From positions 380,581 through 444,580 of the forward strand of contig MNCI01025366.1 of the NCBI GenBank assembly GCA_015680685.1: a DNA stretch of 64,000 bases, in the 5' to 3' direction. This DNA comes from Gnetum montanum. Its lineage: Eukaryota > Streptophyta > Gnetopsida > Gnetales > Gnetaceae. Made by a program: the position numbers and the translations under genes. Under the pieces are notes generated by a model, which saw nothing but the letters and a program-made list of their open reading frames with translations, was not told where the DNA came from and did not search any database. Position 1 is the stretch's first letter. Every line of letters starts with the position of its first letter. This document shows, one piece after another, positions 23,637-35,275 of the stretch.

Positions 23637-24459
23637 TGATGAATCACATTTTTCAGCTACTCTTATGTCAAGTTTCCAATGTCGGAGCTAAGATGTGATG
23701 TTGGATATCCGATTTCATAGGGTATATACCAAGATATAAATATAGCACTTGGGCTCATTATTTTGACATCAATTTTTGTCATAGTTAGTGAAGCTCTTAC
23801 AATTTTTTTTCTCCAGAGTTAGAATATTTTCTGAGTGCTTGCAACAAGAGTCTAAGTATGTATGGATCTTTGTTTGAACACTGATGTACCTAAGCATAGC
23901 AGTATGATGGGAATAAAAATAAACTCTTTTGATAATCCTTATAGCATTAAGAATATATTAACGTTTCCTTTAATGTACTTTACTTTCATGCATTTTACTT
24001 TTATGAATTTAAATTAAGCAGTTAATTTCTAGTTGTTAATGAACACAAGCATGACCACTTCGAGCATACATATAGTGCTTGGTAATCCAAAAAAACTTAA
24101 CATTTGGTAGCCCAACAACGCTATATGTGTTCAGGATGTGTTCAAGAAAGTGGAATAGGTAGTTGTGTTAGGCTAGATAGGCTAGTTTAGATCTTATTTT
24201 CCACTATTCATTGGCTTAGTTAATTTATCTCTTTATCATCATTAGGAGTAGCATAGAATTAGACAACATCATATGCCTCACTTTGGACTAAACCATAGGT
24301 GACAAAGCAACCACTAGTCCAAGTTGGAAGACAATGAATTGCAATCAAAGCTTAACGATCTAGATACCACAACTAGTTCCATCCACAAAATTCGACCAGA
24401 TTGTAAATGAATGCTTATGATTCGTATGGTTGGGTGTAGCAATACCTCACCACTCGTTA
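23637..24459 (+). repeat. 3' LTR of B
   Basis: It begins TGATGAATCACATTTTT and ends CACTCGTTA (823 bp). It has a TATA box (GATATAAATATAG, about 23733), an R region with 'GTATGATGGGAATAAAAATAAAC' and the family U5 with 'GATTCGTATGGTTGGGTGTAG'. A purine-rich CATGGAGGTA precedes it as probable polypurine tract. Confidence 0.85.
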
Positions 24460-24464
24460 GTAAC

Positions 24465-24824
24465 CTAGTAGTGTTATAACATGTTCAAGATGTGTACAAA
24501 AAGTGGAAACAAATGTTTCTGTTAAGATTAATTAAATATTAACTAGTAATTAGATTAGATTAGTTAAGAAATTAATTAATTTATTATTTATTCTTATTCT
24601 TAGTTGACTTAAACCATAAAAGATAAAAATCATATGCCTCAGTTACACTTAACCATACACTTGCACTTCACAAGTGGAACTGGGAAGACAACAATTGCAA
24701 TGGTTAGTTTTACCTCGTAGAACTAGTGTACTTAGAAATCTAAAGTCTTTGAAATTTAATTGAATCACTGAGTGAATACTAGTAATTCGTATGGTTGGGT
24801 ATAGGGTATACTCGCCACTCAACA
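24465..24824 (+). repeat. 5' LTR of A, second part
   Basis: It continues the LTR broken at 19090: CTAGTAGTGTTATAACATG, then 'GTGTACAAAAAGTGG', and the U5 block ending 'GGTTGGGTATAGGG' and CACTCAACA. It matches 35950-36328 of the 3' LTR. Confidence 0.85.
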
Positions 24825-24843
24825 TTGGCATCATTGCTAGGGA
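24825..24843 (+). other. Primer binding site of A
   Basis: It reads TTGGCATCATTGCTAGGGA directly after the LTR and fits the tRNA-Asp primer site (TGGCGCCGTTGCCGG) with several changes, mostly transitions. Confidence 0.7.
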
Positions 24844-24993
24844 TTTTAGTTAGCTACGTGTGCTATCTAGGACTTAGTGAAAATTATTCAACATCATTGG
24901 ATCAAACCTAAAATTTGCAATCATCCTAATAATAATACTTGTAAAAAAAACACACTAGTATTCTATTTTTTTACTAGTAAAGTCTCTGCCAAA

Positions 24994-27300
24994 ATTTGAG
25001 CACACATCCAAGCAAAGGAATGAATGATCAAATCAGCTAGTACCTCAAAAATGTTGAGTGGTATATACTCATCCTGATGAGTATGTGCTTGACTTCATCT
25101 TCATCCTATATCAAGATGAAGATATGTAGTGGAGAGACATTTAGGACAACATTATGTTGTTGACTAATCAATTAGTTCCTATGATGCTTTAACAAACTCT
25201 TATGAGGTTGTGCATGTAGGGGCTCCATGCTAAATATGTTGTGTAGGATCACAACTCTAGGGATTACCATCCCACTAAGGCACAACATAAAATTGATGGC
25301 AACAAGAGAAGTGCTATGAAGCTATGAAGGGAAAATAGTTTAATAACCCCTTGTTCCTACTAGATCAAAAAGATAGTGAGGATCTCTTCTCTAGGGGTTC
25401 TCATTTCACTAACTCTCCTCCCCATAGTTTCAATGAAAGGGGCTTGAACTAAAACTTATAGCCCACTATAAATAATCCTGGTTTAGGCAACAATGGATCG
25501 CATGACTATGAGAGATCCAAAGGTGGGAGTCATGGTAGGGAAGAGGATAGGCATCATGATGATGATCATGGTCATGACCATTGAAGAGGGGGTGGTAGGA
25601 ACCATGGTGCTAGTCCTCCTTCCTCTTCACCTTCATCATCCTCTACTTCCTCCTCTAACTGTAAAGGATGTGACCATGATGAAGGTGATTGATGGAATAA
25701 AGATGATTGTAGCACCCTCTAGACTAGTAAAGATCAGAGGTGTGGGCAATCAAGGGAAGCTTGTCATCATGAAAGAAGGAATAGCAAAGAGCATCATAGG
25801 CATCATGACCATTGAAAAGTCTATGACTATGATAAATTTTTGCTTACAACTCAAAATATGTTGAACATCACAAAGGCAGTGAAAATTCCAACAAGGCATG
25901 TGAAAGATAGCAGAATCAAGTGGCTGGATATTAACAATATCCTAAAATTTAAGGTGGATACAACTTAGATTCATAGAATCATTTTCAAGCCTTTCATGAT
26001 GCCTACACCTTACAAAACATGGAGAATGAATGATAGAAACTAAAGTTATTCCCAAGGACACTCATAAAAGAAGCTAAAAGCTGGTACTACTCCTTAGAGC
26101 TAGAATCAATCTATAGATGAAGTACGATGCTTGAGAACTTTAATAACAAGTATCAAACATACTCCCAAGTGTCCAACTTGAGAAAGTAGATCCAAGGTTA
26201 AAAAAAGAAACACATGAACCCCTAAATGCTACCATGGGTAGGTACTATTCCCTTTTGCACTAATGTTCTGGCCATGATTATTCTTAGAGGAAGTAGCTTT
26301 GCCATATCATAGATGGGCTCTGCATAGAAATAAGGAGAACTTTTGGGATCTATGCCCAAGGGAGGCTTTCAGAATTAAAGGTTCATCAAATTCAAAGGCT
26401 GATAGAGCAGGATGCTAAAGAAGAAGGAGAGTTGAAAAAATGAGAAAATGATAAGGAGTACAACCAAACTCCTTCCATTAGAAAAAGGAAAGTCTAGTTT
26501 TATGAAAATGAGTAAGAGACACTACTTGATGAGGTGGTGCAACGAAAGACCTTGCAAATTCAGAAATTTATCTTCAAAATGTTAGTTAAGGTAGACAAAA
26601 TGTGGGACTCTTTGGGTGAAAATTTCCAAACCACTTTGAAAATAATAGAGGCATTTAAAGAGAAAAGTAGTGATTGTGATTGTAGGAGAAGGAAGGAAGT
26701 TGAATGTGCCCACCAAAGGGATAAGGGCAAGGCTACTGAAATAGAGGAGGTTGTGGACTTTAAATAGATGATGATGGTGGATGTGACATCTACCAATATA
26801 AACATTCTAAGGGATGTTACCCCATTGTGTCACACTTGTAGGAGTCTAGGGTATACACCCTAAATTCTAGATTGGCTAGAAGGTAAGTGCCCAAAAGGTT
26901 GCCTTATCCTTAAGGAAATCTAAGGCAGTTCCATCAACAACAATCCTATTATGCAAGTGGATCTCCACCATAACCTTTTGAGTAGTATCATCAATGGTAG
27001 CACCCATAGTTGTGGGGGATGCCACCACCAAGGTAGCAATACTCTTACCAATAGCCTAATCCATATGGGTACTATGTCTAGTAGTCCATTTCTTTGTATG
27101 GATCTTCTAGTCATGCCTCATTCCAACATCACTACTACCCTCTTGAGTACTACAAAACTCAATCTCCATCTCCAAGAGAGGAATCCCCACTTCCTCATTA
27201 CCCTCTTCATCCTCCTGCACATGTCCCTCCACCTTCAACTCAACTACCACCTACTCCATCCATACAGGGTGAAATTCTAGCCTAGTCATAGCAACGTAAT
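24994..27300 (+). pseudogene. Gag relic of element A
   Basis: By alignment with C, E and F the start codon would be at 24994, but it reads ATT. The N-terminal block keeps VVYTHP-DEYVLDFIFIL in part. A His/Asp/Gly-rich linker (HDYERSKGGSHGREEDRHHD, near 25500) leads to the core: TRHVKDSRIKWLDINNI, FKPFMMPTPY, then the P/H/Y-rich end near 27000-27280. A decayed knuckle lies near 26820-26900. The number of stops makes it a relic. Gag would assemble the particle and bind element RNA. Confidence 0.7.
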
Positions 27301-27409
27301 GCTACCAAGGTTGTTAAATTATAGTTGGATCCTCCACTTAGTGGTTTGGAAACAAAATCCAGGAAAAGACCATTCTTCTGAACCAAAAGTCCTACAAAGC
27401 CCTCATAGA

Positions 27410-27900
27410 CTTATGTAGTAGATAGCCCTGTTTCTTTCTCATCCTATGCATCTACTCTATTTGAGTCCTCTTCATGTCAAACACATCCCAAAGTGCATAC
27501 CATCATGCTAATCCATGTGGTAATTAATTGGATAAAGGTTGGCCATCTTTCTAAGAAAAGATCTAATCTTGGGAGTCCTTTAATTTATTTGCAAATCATT
27601 GGGAATGACCATGCAAGGCTCTCCTTGATTCAAGTTCTAGTATTAATTTGATTCCTCATGAGATGTACAAAGCCTAAAACTTGCCTCCACTCAAGAAGAG
27701 TAACATCCATCTTAAGTTGGTAGACTAGTCCATCATTGTTTCCTTAGGACTGGTGGAGGAAATTATGACCACTGTCTGTGGGTGGTCCTATCCTACTAAC
27801 TACTTAGTGACCTGAGTTGATAATTAGCTAAGTACTATTGATGCATGATTGGGCATCAAAGACCTTTCCTTGATGATTTTCAAGGAAAATGCATTTGGAA
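27410..27900 (+). pseudogene. Aspartic protease relic of element A
   Basis: The reading LLDSSSSINLIPHEMYKA (about 27615-27670) is the gypsy protease site L-L-D-S-G-S-S-x-N-L-M-P with the Gly changed to Ser. LPPLKKSNIHLKLVD, IIVSLGLVEEIMTTV and YPTNYLV follow as in the family. It would have cut the Gag-Pol precursor. Confidence 0.75.
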
Positions 27901-28076
27901 AGATTGAAAAGAAGAGAGTTCCATGCATCATGTATAGTGATACATGGTGCAACTATGTGTAGAAACTATAGGCCATAAAAAGTACATTAATCCCAGTATG
28001 TAGATAGTGTGCATATGAGACAAAAATTCAAAGGTGCCTATACGTAGTAGCCATAAAACAAGAGCATACCTAATGG

Positions 28077-29130
28077 TTGCTAGCTGATCCTGAAAGCAAA
28101 ATAGTTTACATGGAATCACCTAAGATCTTGATGAATGACTATGTTAAAGGCATGGATGAACTAGAGCCAATTCATTACCACCTCTTCAATGATAAACCTA
28201 ATGACACTTATTGGAAAGAGTTGAAAATCCCTAAAAACTTCAAACAGGAGCCCTTGGAGTTGAAAACTCTACTTGTCATCATGGAATATACTTTTTTAAA
28301 AAATGACAAGCTAGTAATAATTAATGTTATTTCTCCTGAATAAAAATAGAAGCTATTGAAGGTGGTCAACAAATGGTCAACAACCTTTGCTTGATCATAT
28401 CCTAAACTCACTTGGATTGATCCTAGGATATGCCAACATCACATCTATACTAATCCTTCCATAAAGCCAAAGAGGTTGCCACAACAATGGTTGAACTTCA
28501 AATTGAAACATATTTTCAATGAGGAGATTGAACAACTCCTCAAGGTAAGGTTCATCTATCCCATTATAGACAACAAGTGGGTTAGCCCACTTATAATCAT
28601 GCCAAAGAAAGGTGGCAAGTAAAGGATTTGTATTGACTTTAGGCTGTTGAACATGGTGACATACAAAGATCGTTTTCTGTTGCCATTTGTGAACCAAGTG
28701 TTAAACATTATCTTTATGCATTTCTACTATAGCTATATGGATGGTAATAGTGGTTCTAACCAAATTCATATTACACTTGAGAACTAGGCTAAAACCATAG
28801 TTACAAGGCCCTATGAGACTTTTAGATATAAAAAGATGTCATTTGGTCTATGCAATGTCTCTACAACCTTCCAACACCTTGTCCTTAGCATTTTTTAATA
28901 GAAAATTAGTAGCGAGGTGGAAGTCTTCATGGATGACTTCTCCACCTATGGCGCTACATTTGAGCAAGCTCTATATAGCCTTGAGTAAGTGATGAAAAGA
29001 TGTGTGAAGACTAATCTTCAGCTTAATTGCCAAAAGAATCATATGATGGTCCAAGAGGGCATTGTGTTAGGACATAGAATCTCATAAGTAGGGATTAAGG
29101 TGGACCCTGAAAAATAAGGGTCATCCAAGG
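28077..29130 (+). pseudogene. Reverse transcriptase relic of element A
   Basis: The pre-RT linker is open for 88 codons (LKTLLVIMEYTFLKNDKLVI). The RT reads IYPIIDNKWVSPLIIMPKKG, then RICIDFRLLNMVTYKDRF, LPFVNQVLN, YSYMDGNSGSNQIHI, SFGLCNVSTTFQ and EVFMDDFSTYG. The catalytic F-M-D-D is intact. VLGHRIS and KVDPEK close the domain. The wording matches Athila/Tat-type gypsy RT. Stops and small shifts interrupt it. This is the only gypsy RT palm left in the window, since E lacks that part. Confidence 0.9.
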
Positions 29131-29900
29131 AATAACCCACCAACTGGAAACTATCAAATATGTTCGATCATTCCTTAATCACACTGGCTACTACCAACGA
29201 TTAATAGAGAATTTCTCTAAGATTGTTAAACCATCGATGGAGCTAACAAAGAAGATGCACCATTCGTATGGACCAAGAAATGTGAGAATGCATTTTAGAA
29301 ACTCAAGTAGAAGCTCATAGAAACTCCAATTCTATGAGCACCCAACTGGTCTAGATTATTTCACAGCATGACAGACACATCAAACTATGGCTTCGGAGCT
29401 ATGGTCATACAATTGGATGATTAGAAACATCCATACTACATCCACTATATGAGCTGAAGCATTGTCAATGCACAACTAAACTATACCACAATGGAGAAAT
29501 AACTAATGGTAGTGGTGTATTCTTGGGAAAAATTTAGGCACTATGTGCTTAGGTACAAGGTATTTGTGCATATAGACCATAGTGCAATTCACTTCTTGAT
29601 GAACAAACTAATAGTGAGCCCCCATGTCATATGGTGGCTTATGATATTGCATGAATTTGATCTTATGATGATAAACCGAAATGGAACCAAGAATGTGGTT
29701 TTTGATCACTTTTCTTGATTGCAATGGGATAATAAAGAGAAGGAGATCTTGCTTTCTAATTACTTTCCTGATGAACTCCTCTTTCTTGGTGTGATAAATG
29801 AACAAGTATTCAATGAACCTACATGGTACAATGGCATCCTCACTTATCTTCTCACTCAAGAGATGCCACATGAGTTAGATCATAGGAAGAAAAAATAATT
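29131..29900 (+). pseudogene. RNase H relic of element A
   Basis: After the RT connection, TDTSNYGFGAMVIQLDD (about 29370) is the family's D-A-S-x-x-A-x-G-A-V-L-x-Q. HPYYIHYMS, LNYTTMEK and MVVVYSWEKFRHYVLRYKVF follow. VHIDHSAIHFLMNK is the H-x-D-H-x-A-L-x-x-L segment. Part of it is open for 70 codons (29506-29718). Confidence 0.85.
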
Positions 29901-30226
29901 TCTTCATTAGGCCAAACACTTCATAGAGAGCAACAAACACCTTTACAAGGTGTGCATCGATGGCCTAGTTCATTTGTGTGTTCCTAATGCTAACAAATTG
30001 CACATCCTCCAAGATGCTCATGAGGGCCCTTGTGGGGCCACTATGCTTGGAGACGTACAACCACTAAGATCCTAATGGTAGGGTATTATTAGCCAACACT
30101 CTTCAGGGATGCTTACCAACTCATCTACTCTTATTATTGTTATCAACGTGATGGTGGGATGAACACTCGAATGGAGGGACCTCAACAGTGGATTTAACCA
30201 CTAGAACCCTTCGACATCTAGGGAAT
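29901..30226 (+). pseudogene. Integrase zinc domain of A; catalytic core deleted
   Basis: It reads LYKVCIDGLVHLCVP, LQDAHEGPCGATMLG, then a stretch fitting Y-Y-W-P-T-L-F-R-D-A-Y and YCYQRDGGMN (second zinc pair), ending WIQPLEPFDIWGIDFP near 30225. The next bases are the end of the integrase region and UTR, so the whole DDE core is missing. Element E keeps that core. Confidence 0.8.
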
Positions 30227-32372
30227 TGATTTTCCAATTAAGAAACTACTTGTCAATAAGAAACAAGTTAAAACTTTCCATGATCCTAAAAGAGCTAATG
30301 CTACCAACACCTCATCGAATAGATAATCTTGTTCAATCTTTCAAATCTCCTCCTACCAACTTGGTCATGGGGGAGATGGCCATCTATGCTAATCAATTAA
30401 GTAGCTCCTATGTTTTTATACTTTGTTTTACACCTTTTTATTTTTACACTTTTTGTTTTACACCATTTTTTTTTGTTTTACAACATCATTAGTATGTTTT
30501 ATCTTTCTTAGATATTTTACAATTTCTTTTATATTTTACTTTATTTTTTTGTATGTATTTTTCTTATATTTTCCAATAAATTGCTTTGTTTTCTTTATTG
30601 CCAATAGGACATAGTGATGTTGTAGTTGTTTGCCAATGGTGGTATGTACTTAATGTTTTTCATTACTAATGTCTAGTTTCTCTCTAGACTATGATCTAGA
30701 CTAAGGATGGACCTCAATTTCATGATAAAACTCCTTTTATTTTTCAAATTTTTAAAANTCACCTATCAACAACACCCTATGGTCTTCCTTGTTTTGGAAA
30801 TATGAGATCCTTTTCCTTAATAAAACTTTAATGAACTTGTGACCTTGGTAGTTTCCAAACTTGGGAAAGATTAAATAGAATGATAAGGATGTGACTTCAA
30901 AGGGGTCGATGCTCTATACTTACCTAAACTCTTGAGTGCATATGTGTTTTCATGGATTTCTTACCATTCCACTGTCAACCAATAACAAGAAGCTAAAGTC
31001 TTTGCATGGTTTGGTTCCCATCCAAAAATCCATAAAAACATAAAACTTAGAAAAAATGATCGAAATTCAAAGCACATCCCTTAGAAAAAATAATAGGTTG
31101 TAAGCATTGGTTATGGGACTAGAAAGGCATGCTATCCATGCCTAAAGGTCCCCTCTAACTAAGGCCCTTTCTCACTTCCTACTTCTCTTTTTTTCTCAAT
31201 ACAAAATGGTGATTAATCCATGGAAGAATTCTTGTATCTTGAGGGGATGGGCAGGTCTTAGAGTATCAATGTAAAGTCACTGAAAGTGGTTGGTTATGAT
31301 CTAGACTAAGGATGGACTTTATTGGGTCATTTAACCATAAACCCCATAAGGGACTTCATGTGACTATGATTCAAAACTCCATTTCACCTTCTCTCTCATC
31401 CACCAATTCTTTCCACTTTGCATCTCACTATCAATTTTAATGCTTGTTCAATGTCTTAGTTTGACATGTTGAAATTCTTAGGTAGATTCTTCTGGATTAG
31501 GTCCTTAACTTTCCATAACCATTAATCAATCATGGGGTCCACGAACTTCTTGGTTTAATGATATGCAAGGGAAAAAAAGGACATGAGCCTACTATGGGAA
31601 GGACCCACTTACATTTCTCTTGGTTAGGCTAGTTAAGTTCCTTAATCCTTAGGCATTTGTGCAATCAAATTTCCACATTCCCCATTGATTGCATCCAACT
31701 GTGCATTCTTTAATGGAATTTTTCCAACAACATCTCATTCTCCAATTTTTTGAACCATCTATGCCCTCTTCAAGTATTTCATTGTGTTCATAGTTTTTGT
31801 AGCTCTTTGAGGGCCTCAATTTCATGATAAAACTCCTTTTATTTTTCAAATTTTTAAAAGTGAAATTTTTTTTACATAGGATTCATTGATGGGACATGTA
31901 AACGAGACCCTGTCAATGCATGATAAAAACTCTATAAACATGCATGGACACTTAGCAATTTTTCACATTTGTGCATAAACAAGAAGAAAGTTTTTTAACT
32001 TTTTAAAGCCCAAAACCTTCTAAGAGCTATAACTTCCTAACCATTTGTTCAATTTACTTCATTCTTCAGCCCTATTGCTACTAGAGATAAGCCATTTGTT
32101 GTGGAGGCCATAAACCTTAGATTTTTAACAAAAATGTTTTTGAAATTTTTTAACTCTCACAAAGGTTTAACCAAAAAACTATCATTAAAACATCAATTTT
32201 CAAAAGTTAAATCATTCTAATAAACTCTGGTGACCTTCTAGTCAAATAACATTAAAATAATTCATCTACCAGTCATAACATAGTTAAACTGTAACTACTC
32301 AATGAGATAAGGTACCTAAAAAGTTGTAAGTTACACATTGTATGCTAATCCTTAGTATTGTTATGACCACAG
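30227..32372 (+). other. Long UTR of A between pol and third ORF
   Basis: It is collinear with B's 21660-23300 and E's 47580-49080. A single N at 30757 interrupts it; the 45 bases before the N recur exactly at about 31812-31856. It ends with a pyrimidine-containing stretch and AG directly before the ATG at 32373, like a splice acceptor. Leading a third ORF by a spliced or separate transcript would be one use of such a region. Confidence 0.6.
31881..31945 (+). promoter_or_regulatory. U3-like block with TATA upstream of third ORF (A)
   Basis: ATTCATTGATGGGACATG, then CGAGACCCTGTCAATGCATG, and a TATA box CTCTATAAACATG (31931-31943) resemble the U3 of A's own 3' LTR (CATTGATG words, then CCTATAAATG). 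It lies about 430 bases before the third ORF. E has a comparable block at 47526-47577. A role as an internal promoter is inference. Confidence 0.4.
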
Positions 32373-35275
32373 ATGGCACCTAAGGGAATGCACGTGTAGG
32401 AGGGAGTACCATCCCAAATAAGGGAAAAATGACTAAGAACAGGAAGGGGCCAAGAATAGCCTAAGAAATAGGTAGCAGAAACCCATGCAATGGACCTCTT
32501 TAGGAAGAGCCTGCAGTGGAATCTATTAGGAAAATTCTTGAAGAAGCAACCATAACTGAACAATCACATCGATATGAGGCACTAGGGCTAAGACCAAGCC
32601 TTGAGGTCACCCTAAAAAATGCTTTCCTTAAACAAATCAAATCTAAGGAGGTCAAAAATTAGTGCTCCAAGAGTTAAACTTTGGACCTTTCTTAGAGTTT
32701 ACTCCTCCATAAGTCAAGACATAATTGTAGAACTCTAGCATGTGGTCCATCATCACTTCTGGTAGAGAGTGGTACATGGGAGAGACCTACCTCTTCTAGA
32801 ACAATAATTTGACTAGTTCAAGTATCAAAATCAAAGACATTTCTATGTCCTACTCAGTGAAAGTAATTTAAGAGGTCCTTGGGATGCCTAAGATTGGGGC
32901 CACTCTTATTGAAATTCCAATGTAGGCAGATCCTGGTGTTAAGAAAGAATGGATGCAACAGTGCTATGGAGTTGATCACAAAGAGTTTGATGCACTCACC
33001 ATGGTGAAACATGCATGCTTCAAGAATGTATATTTTCACCTCAATCCAATGGTTAGGCCAAGCAAAGTTGCAACCTTCTCTACTCGTGCGTGTGCCACTC
33101 TAAGCAAAAACTTTCCAGTCAACCTTCCATAGCTAATCTATCTTAAGATAGAGAAGTGATTCAAGAACAACGAATGTAGAAGGAAGGAACTCCCATTTTC
33201 GTGCCTCATCAAAAAGTTATACAAGAGAGGAGACATAGCATGCTACAAAAATGATGTCATTCAACATGTTCCAACCACCTCTTAGGTAGAAATGATGAAG
33301 GCCAAAGTGCTTACAAAAGTGATCCAAGAAGAGGATCAGTAATCACCACCTTCACCACCCACTCATGAAACAATGTCAAAGACCCATGTTACCATTAAGC
33401 ACATGCACAAACTTTGAGAGAAACTCTTGCGATAGTAGTAGTAATAATCAAGAATGAGTGGTGGTGATCCATTTGTGTACAAACCAGCAATAAGCCACCT
33501 CAACAATGTGGTTCAAACCATTATTCAAATGGAAGATGGGGCACCAACTTTCTCATCCCAATGAATTTAGGTGCTCACAAGGTCAAATCCAAGCACTTGA
33601 GAGGTAACAATGTCCCTCTCGTAATAGCAACAACTCCCAGACATCTCTAGAAATTCTACTACCATTTTAGTGCATTTGAAGAAGGGTGAGGGGAAAACTA
33701 TCCTGGTGATGCAGCACCATGGGCATGAGATGATGGTTGAAGTGGTTGCTAACAAAGTGGCCAAAGTACTTAATGCACTTGTAGTGTCTATATTAGATGT
33801 TTTTGCACTTAGAGATGTGCATATGTCTGCAGGAACTCTTAGTGATGGATTAAGTGTAGCCCAGCATGAATAATTGCAAGACCAACTGGTGGGAATCAAG
33901 TAATTGATTCTGGATATCTTTGACCTTCTGGATACCATCACTACAACCTAGTCAAAGCTACTAGAAGTAAGGGGCAAGTGCATCATGATAGAGGGGCAAC
34001 TTGAAACAATTAGGGTTGAAAACCAACAATTGGCTATAGAAGTTGCTTATCTAAGAGCCTATCTTATTGACCCTGCATTTCTTGACCAAGAGATCAAAAG
34101 AGATAAAGCTTTCTAGTAGCTTCAAAAGCATCTCAAAGAGGTTGAGAATGCCAAGGTGATGGTGATCTTTAACCAAGCCTTTATCAATGCCATGGCATAT
34201 AACATCCAAAAGGAGTTGGTTCAGACTCACTGTGAGAATGAAAACTTGACTACAAAAAACCATCGTTCATGGAATGTTGATATGTAGAAGTAGAAGATGA
34301 CAGAATTTATCCATCAATAGTAGGAGCAGCTAACTATGATAAACATAAAATTGAGGAGCTTGGTAGTAGAAAACTGAAACCTCTCTATGGAGGAAGTTCA
34401 TGCCTTACACCAAAAATCATCAATCAAGATTACTGCTTGGAAAAATGAGGTCCTAAAGTTCAAAAGGATTAAAAATAGTTACAGAGACCAAGTGGGATTG
34501 TAGAAAGAAATCCAAAAAAAGGAAATCTAATTGACAAAGGCAAAAATCAATGAGGTCCTCTAGCAATCCCAGCAAGGAGGTGATGTCTAGCAACTTATCT
34601 TTGATGGGTTGAATGCATAGCAAAAGGTTGAAATCCTCTTGAAAGAGCTACAAATTAAGGAGATAACTGAACACATGAAGCTTCCTAATATCTACTATGA
34701 AAACCTAGCAATTCTGACTACTAGAAGGCCATAGTCAAAGTTGGAGAAACAAGTGGCCAACTCGTACTTGTTGTATGAGGTAGAGTTTAAGCACGATAAG
34801 AAAACCAAGTAGAAGCTTGAGACAAAAAACATGGAACTTGAGGTTCTCAAGGCAAAGTCCACTAATCAAATATCAACTACTGAGAACCTATCCAAAAGGA
34901 TGAATGACTATCAGAAGCTACAAAATAAACTCAAAGCATTTGACATCTAACATAAACAATTCACTTTCTAGTTTGTGAATGTAAAGGACTTATTCCTAGC
35001 AATGTCTTGTCCATGGGATATTCCCATTTCAGCCCACATTGATGAATCTTTGTGAATTGTAAATAATTCCCAAAGTAAGGAGAAGAAGATGACGGCACTG
35101 TTGGATACCTTCAATCTTCCACCAAAAGTTGCTCCTACCATAGGACAATGACAACAACCACCTTGATCACCATGTGCACCTAAAGCAAGAGAAGGTTCTT
35201 CAAAATGTTAGGAGCCTCCACCACCTAGGACTACCTAAACTTCTTCATCATCTTCACACCATTCAAGAAGTTTTT
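32373..35275 (+). pseudogene. Third ORF (env position) relic of A: conserved domain plus coiled coil
   Basis: It starts ATGGCACCTAAGGG after an AG. Across shifting frames a first conserved domain reads EVLGMPKIGATLIEIPM, KKEWMQQCYGVDHKEFDALT, FHLNPMVRPSKVATFSTRAC, NFPVNLP, RRKELPFSCLIKKLYKRGD (about 32870-33240). A Pro/Thr-rich linker follows, then a long heptad-like region rich in Lys, Glu, Leu and Gln (about 33960-34960) with SYLLYEVEFKHDKKTK near 34770 and MNDYQKLQNKLKAF. It ends with Ser/Pro-rich sequence. E carries the same order at 45436-47440. The first domain resembles the 'putative plant transposon protein' segments seen in some plant gypsy elements, by memory of their pattern only. 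No signal peptide or membrane anchor was seen, so an envelope role is not supported. Confidence 0.6.

Larger units (their letters stand above)
19091..24459 (+). mobile_element. Non-autonomous gypsy element B nested in A's LTR
   Basis: It starts TAATGAATCAC and ends CACTCGTTA, the family ends TGATGA and CATCA with a few transitions. GTAAC stands on both sides (19086-19090 and 24460-24464). Inside are a shortened 5' LTR, a gag relic, a long UTR and a full 3' LTR. There is no protease, RT or integrase, so any movement would have depended on a relative. A deletion also removed the primer site and gag start. Confidence 0.85.

Noticed and set aside
25493-25864. Open frame of 123 codons rich in Met, Ile and Val
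   Set aside because: It is an out-of-frame reading of A's Gag linker. The neighbouring frame gives the His/Asp/Gly-rich sequence shared with E and F.
32373-35275. Third ORF as a viral envelope gene
   Set aside because: No signal peptide, fusion peptide, membrane anchor or glycosylation pattern was seen; the main feature is a coiled coil.
32373-35275. Third ORF as a host coiled-coil gene
   Set aside because: It lies between pol and LTR of A and recurs at the same place in E, so it belongs to the element.
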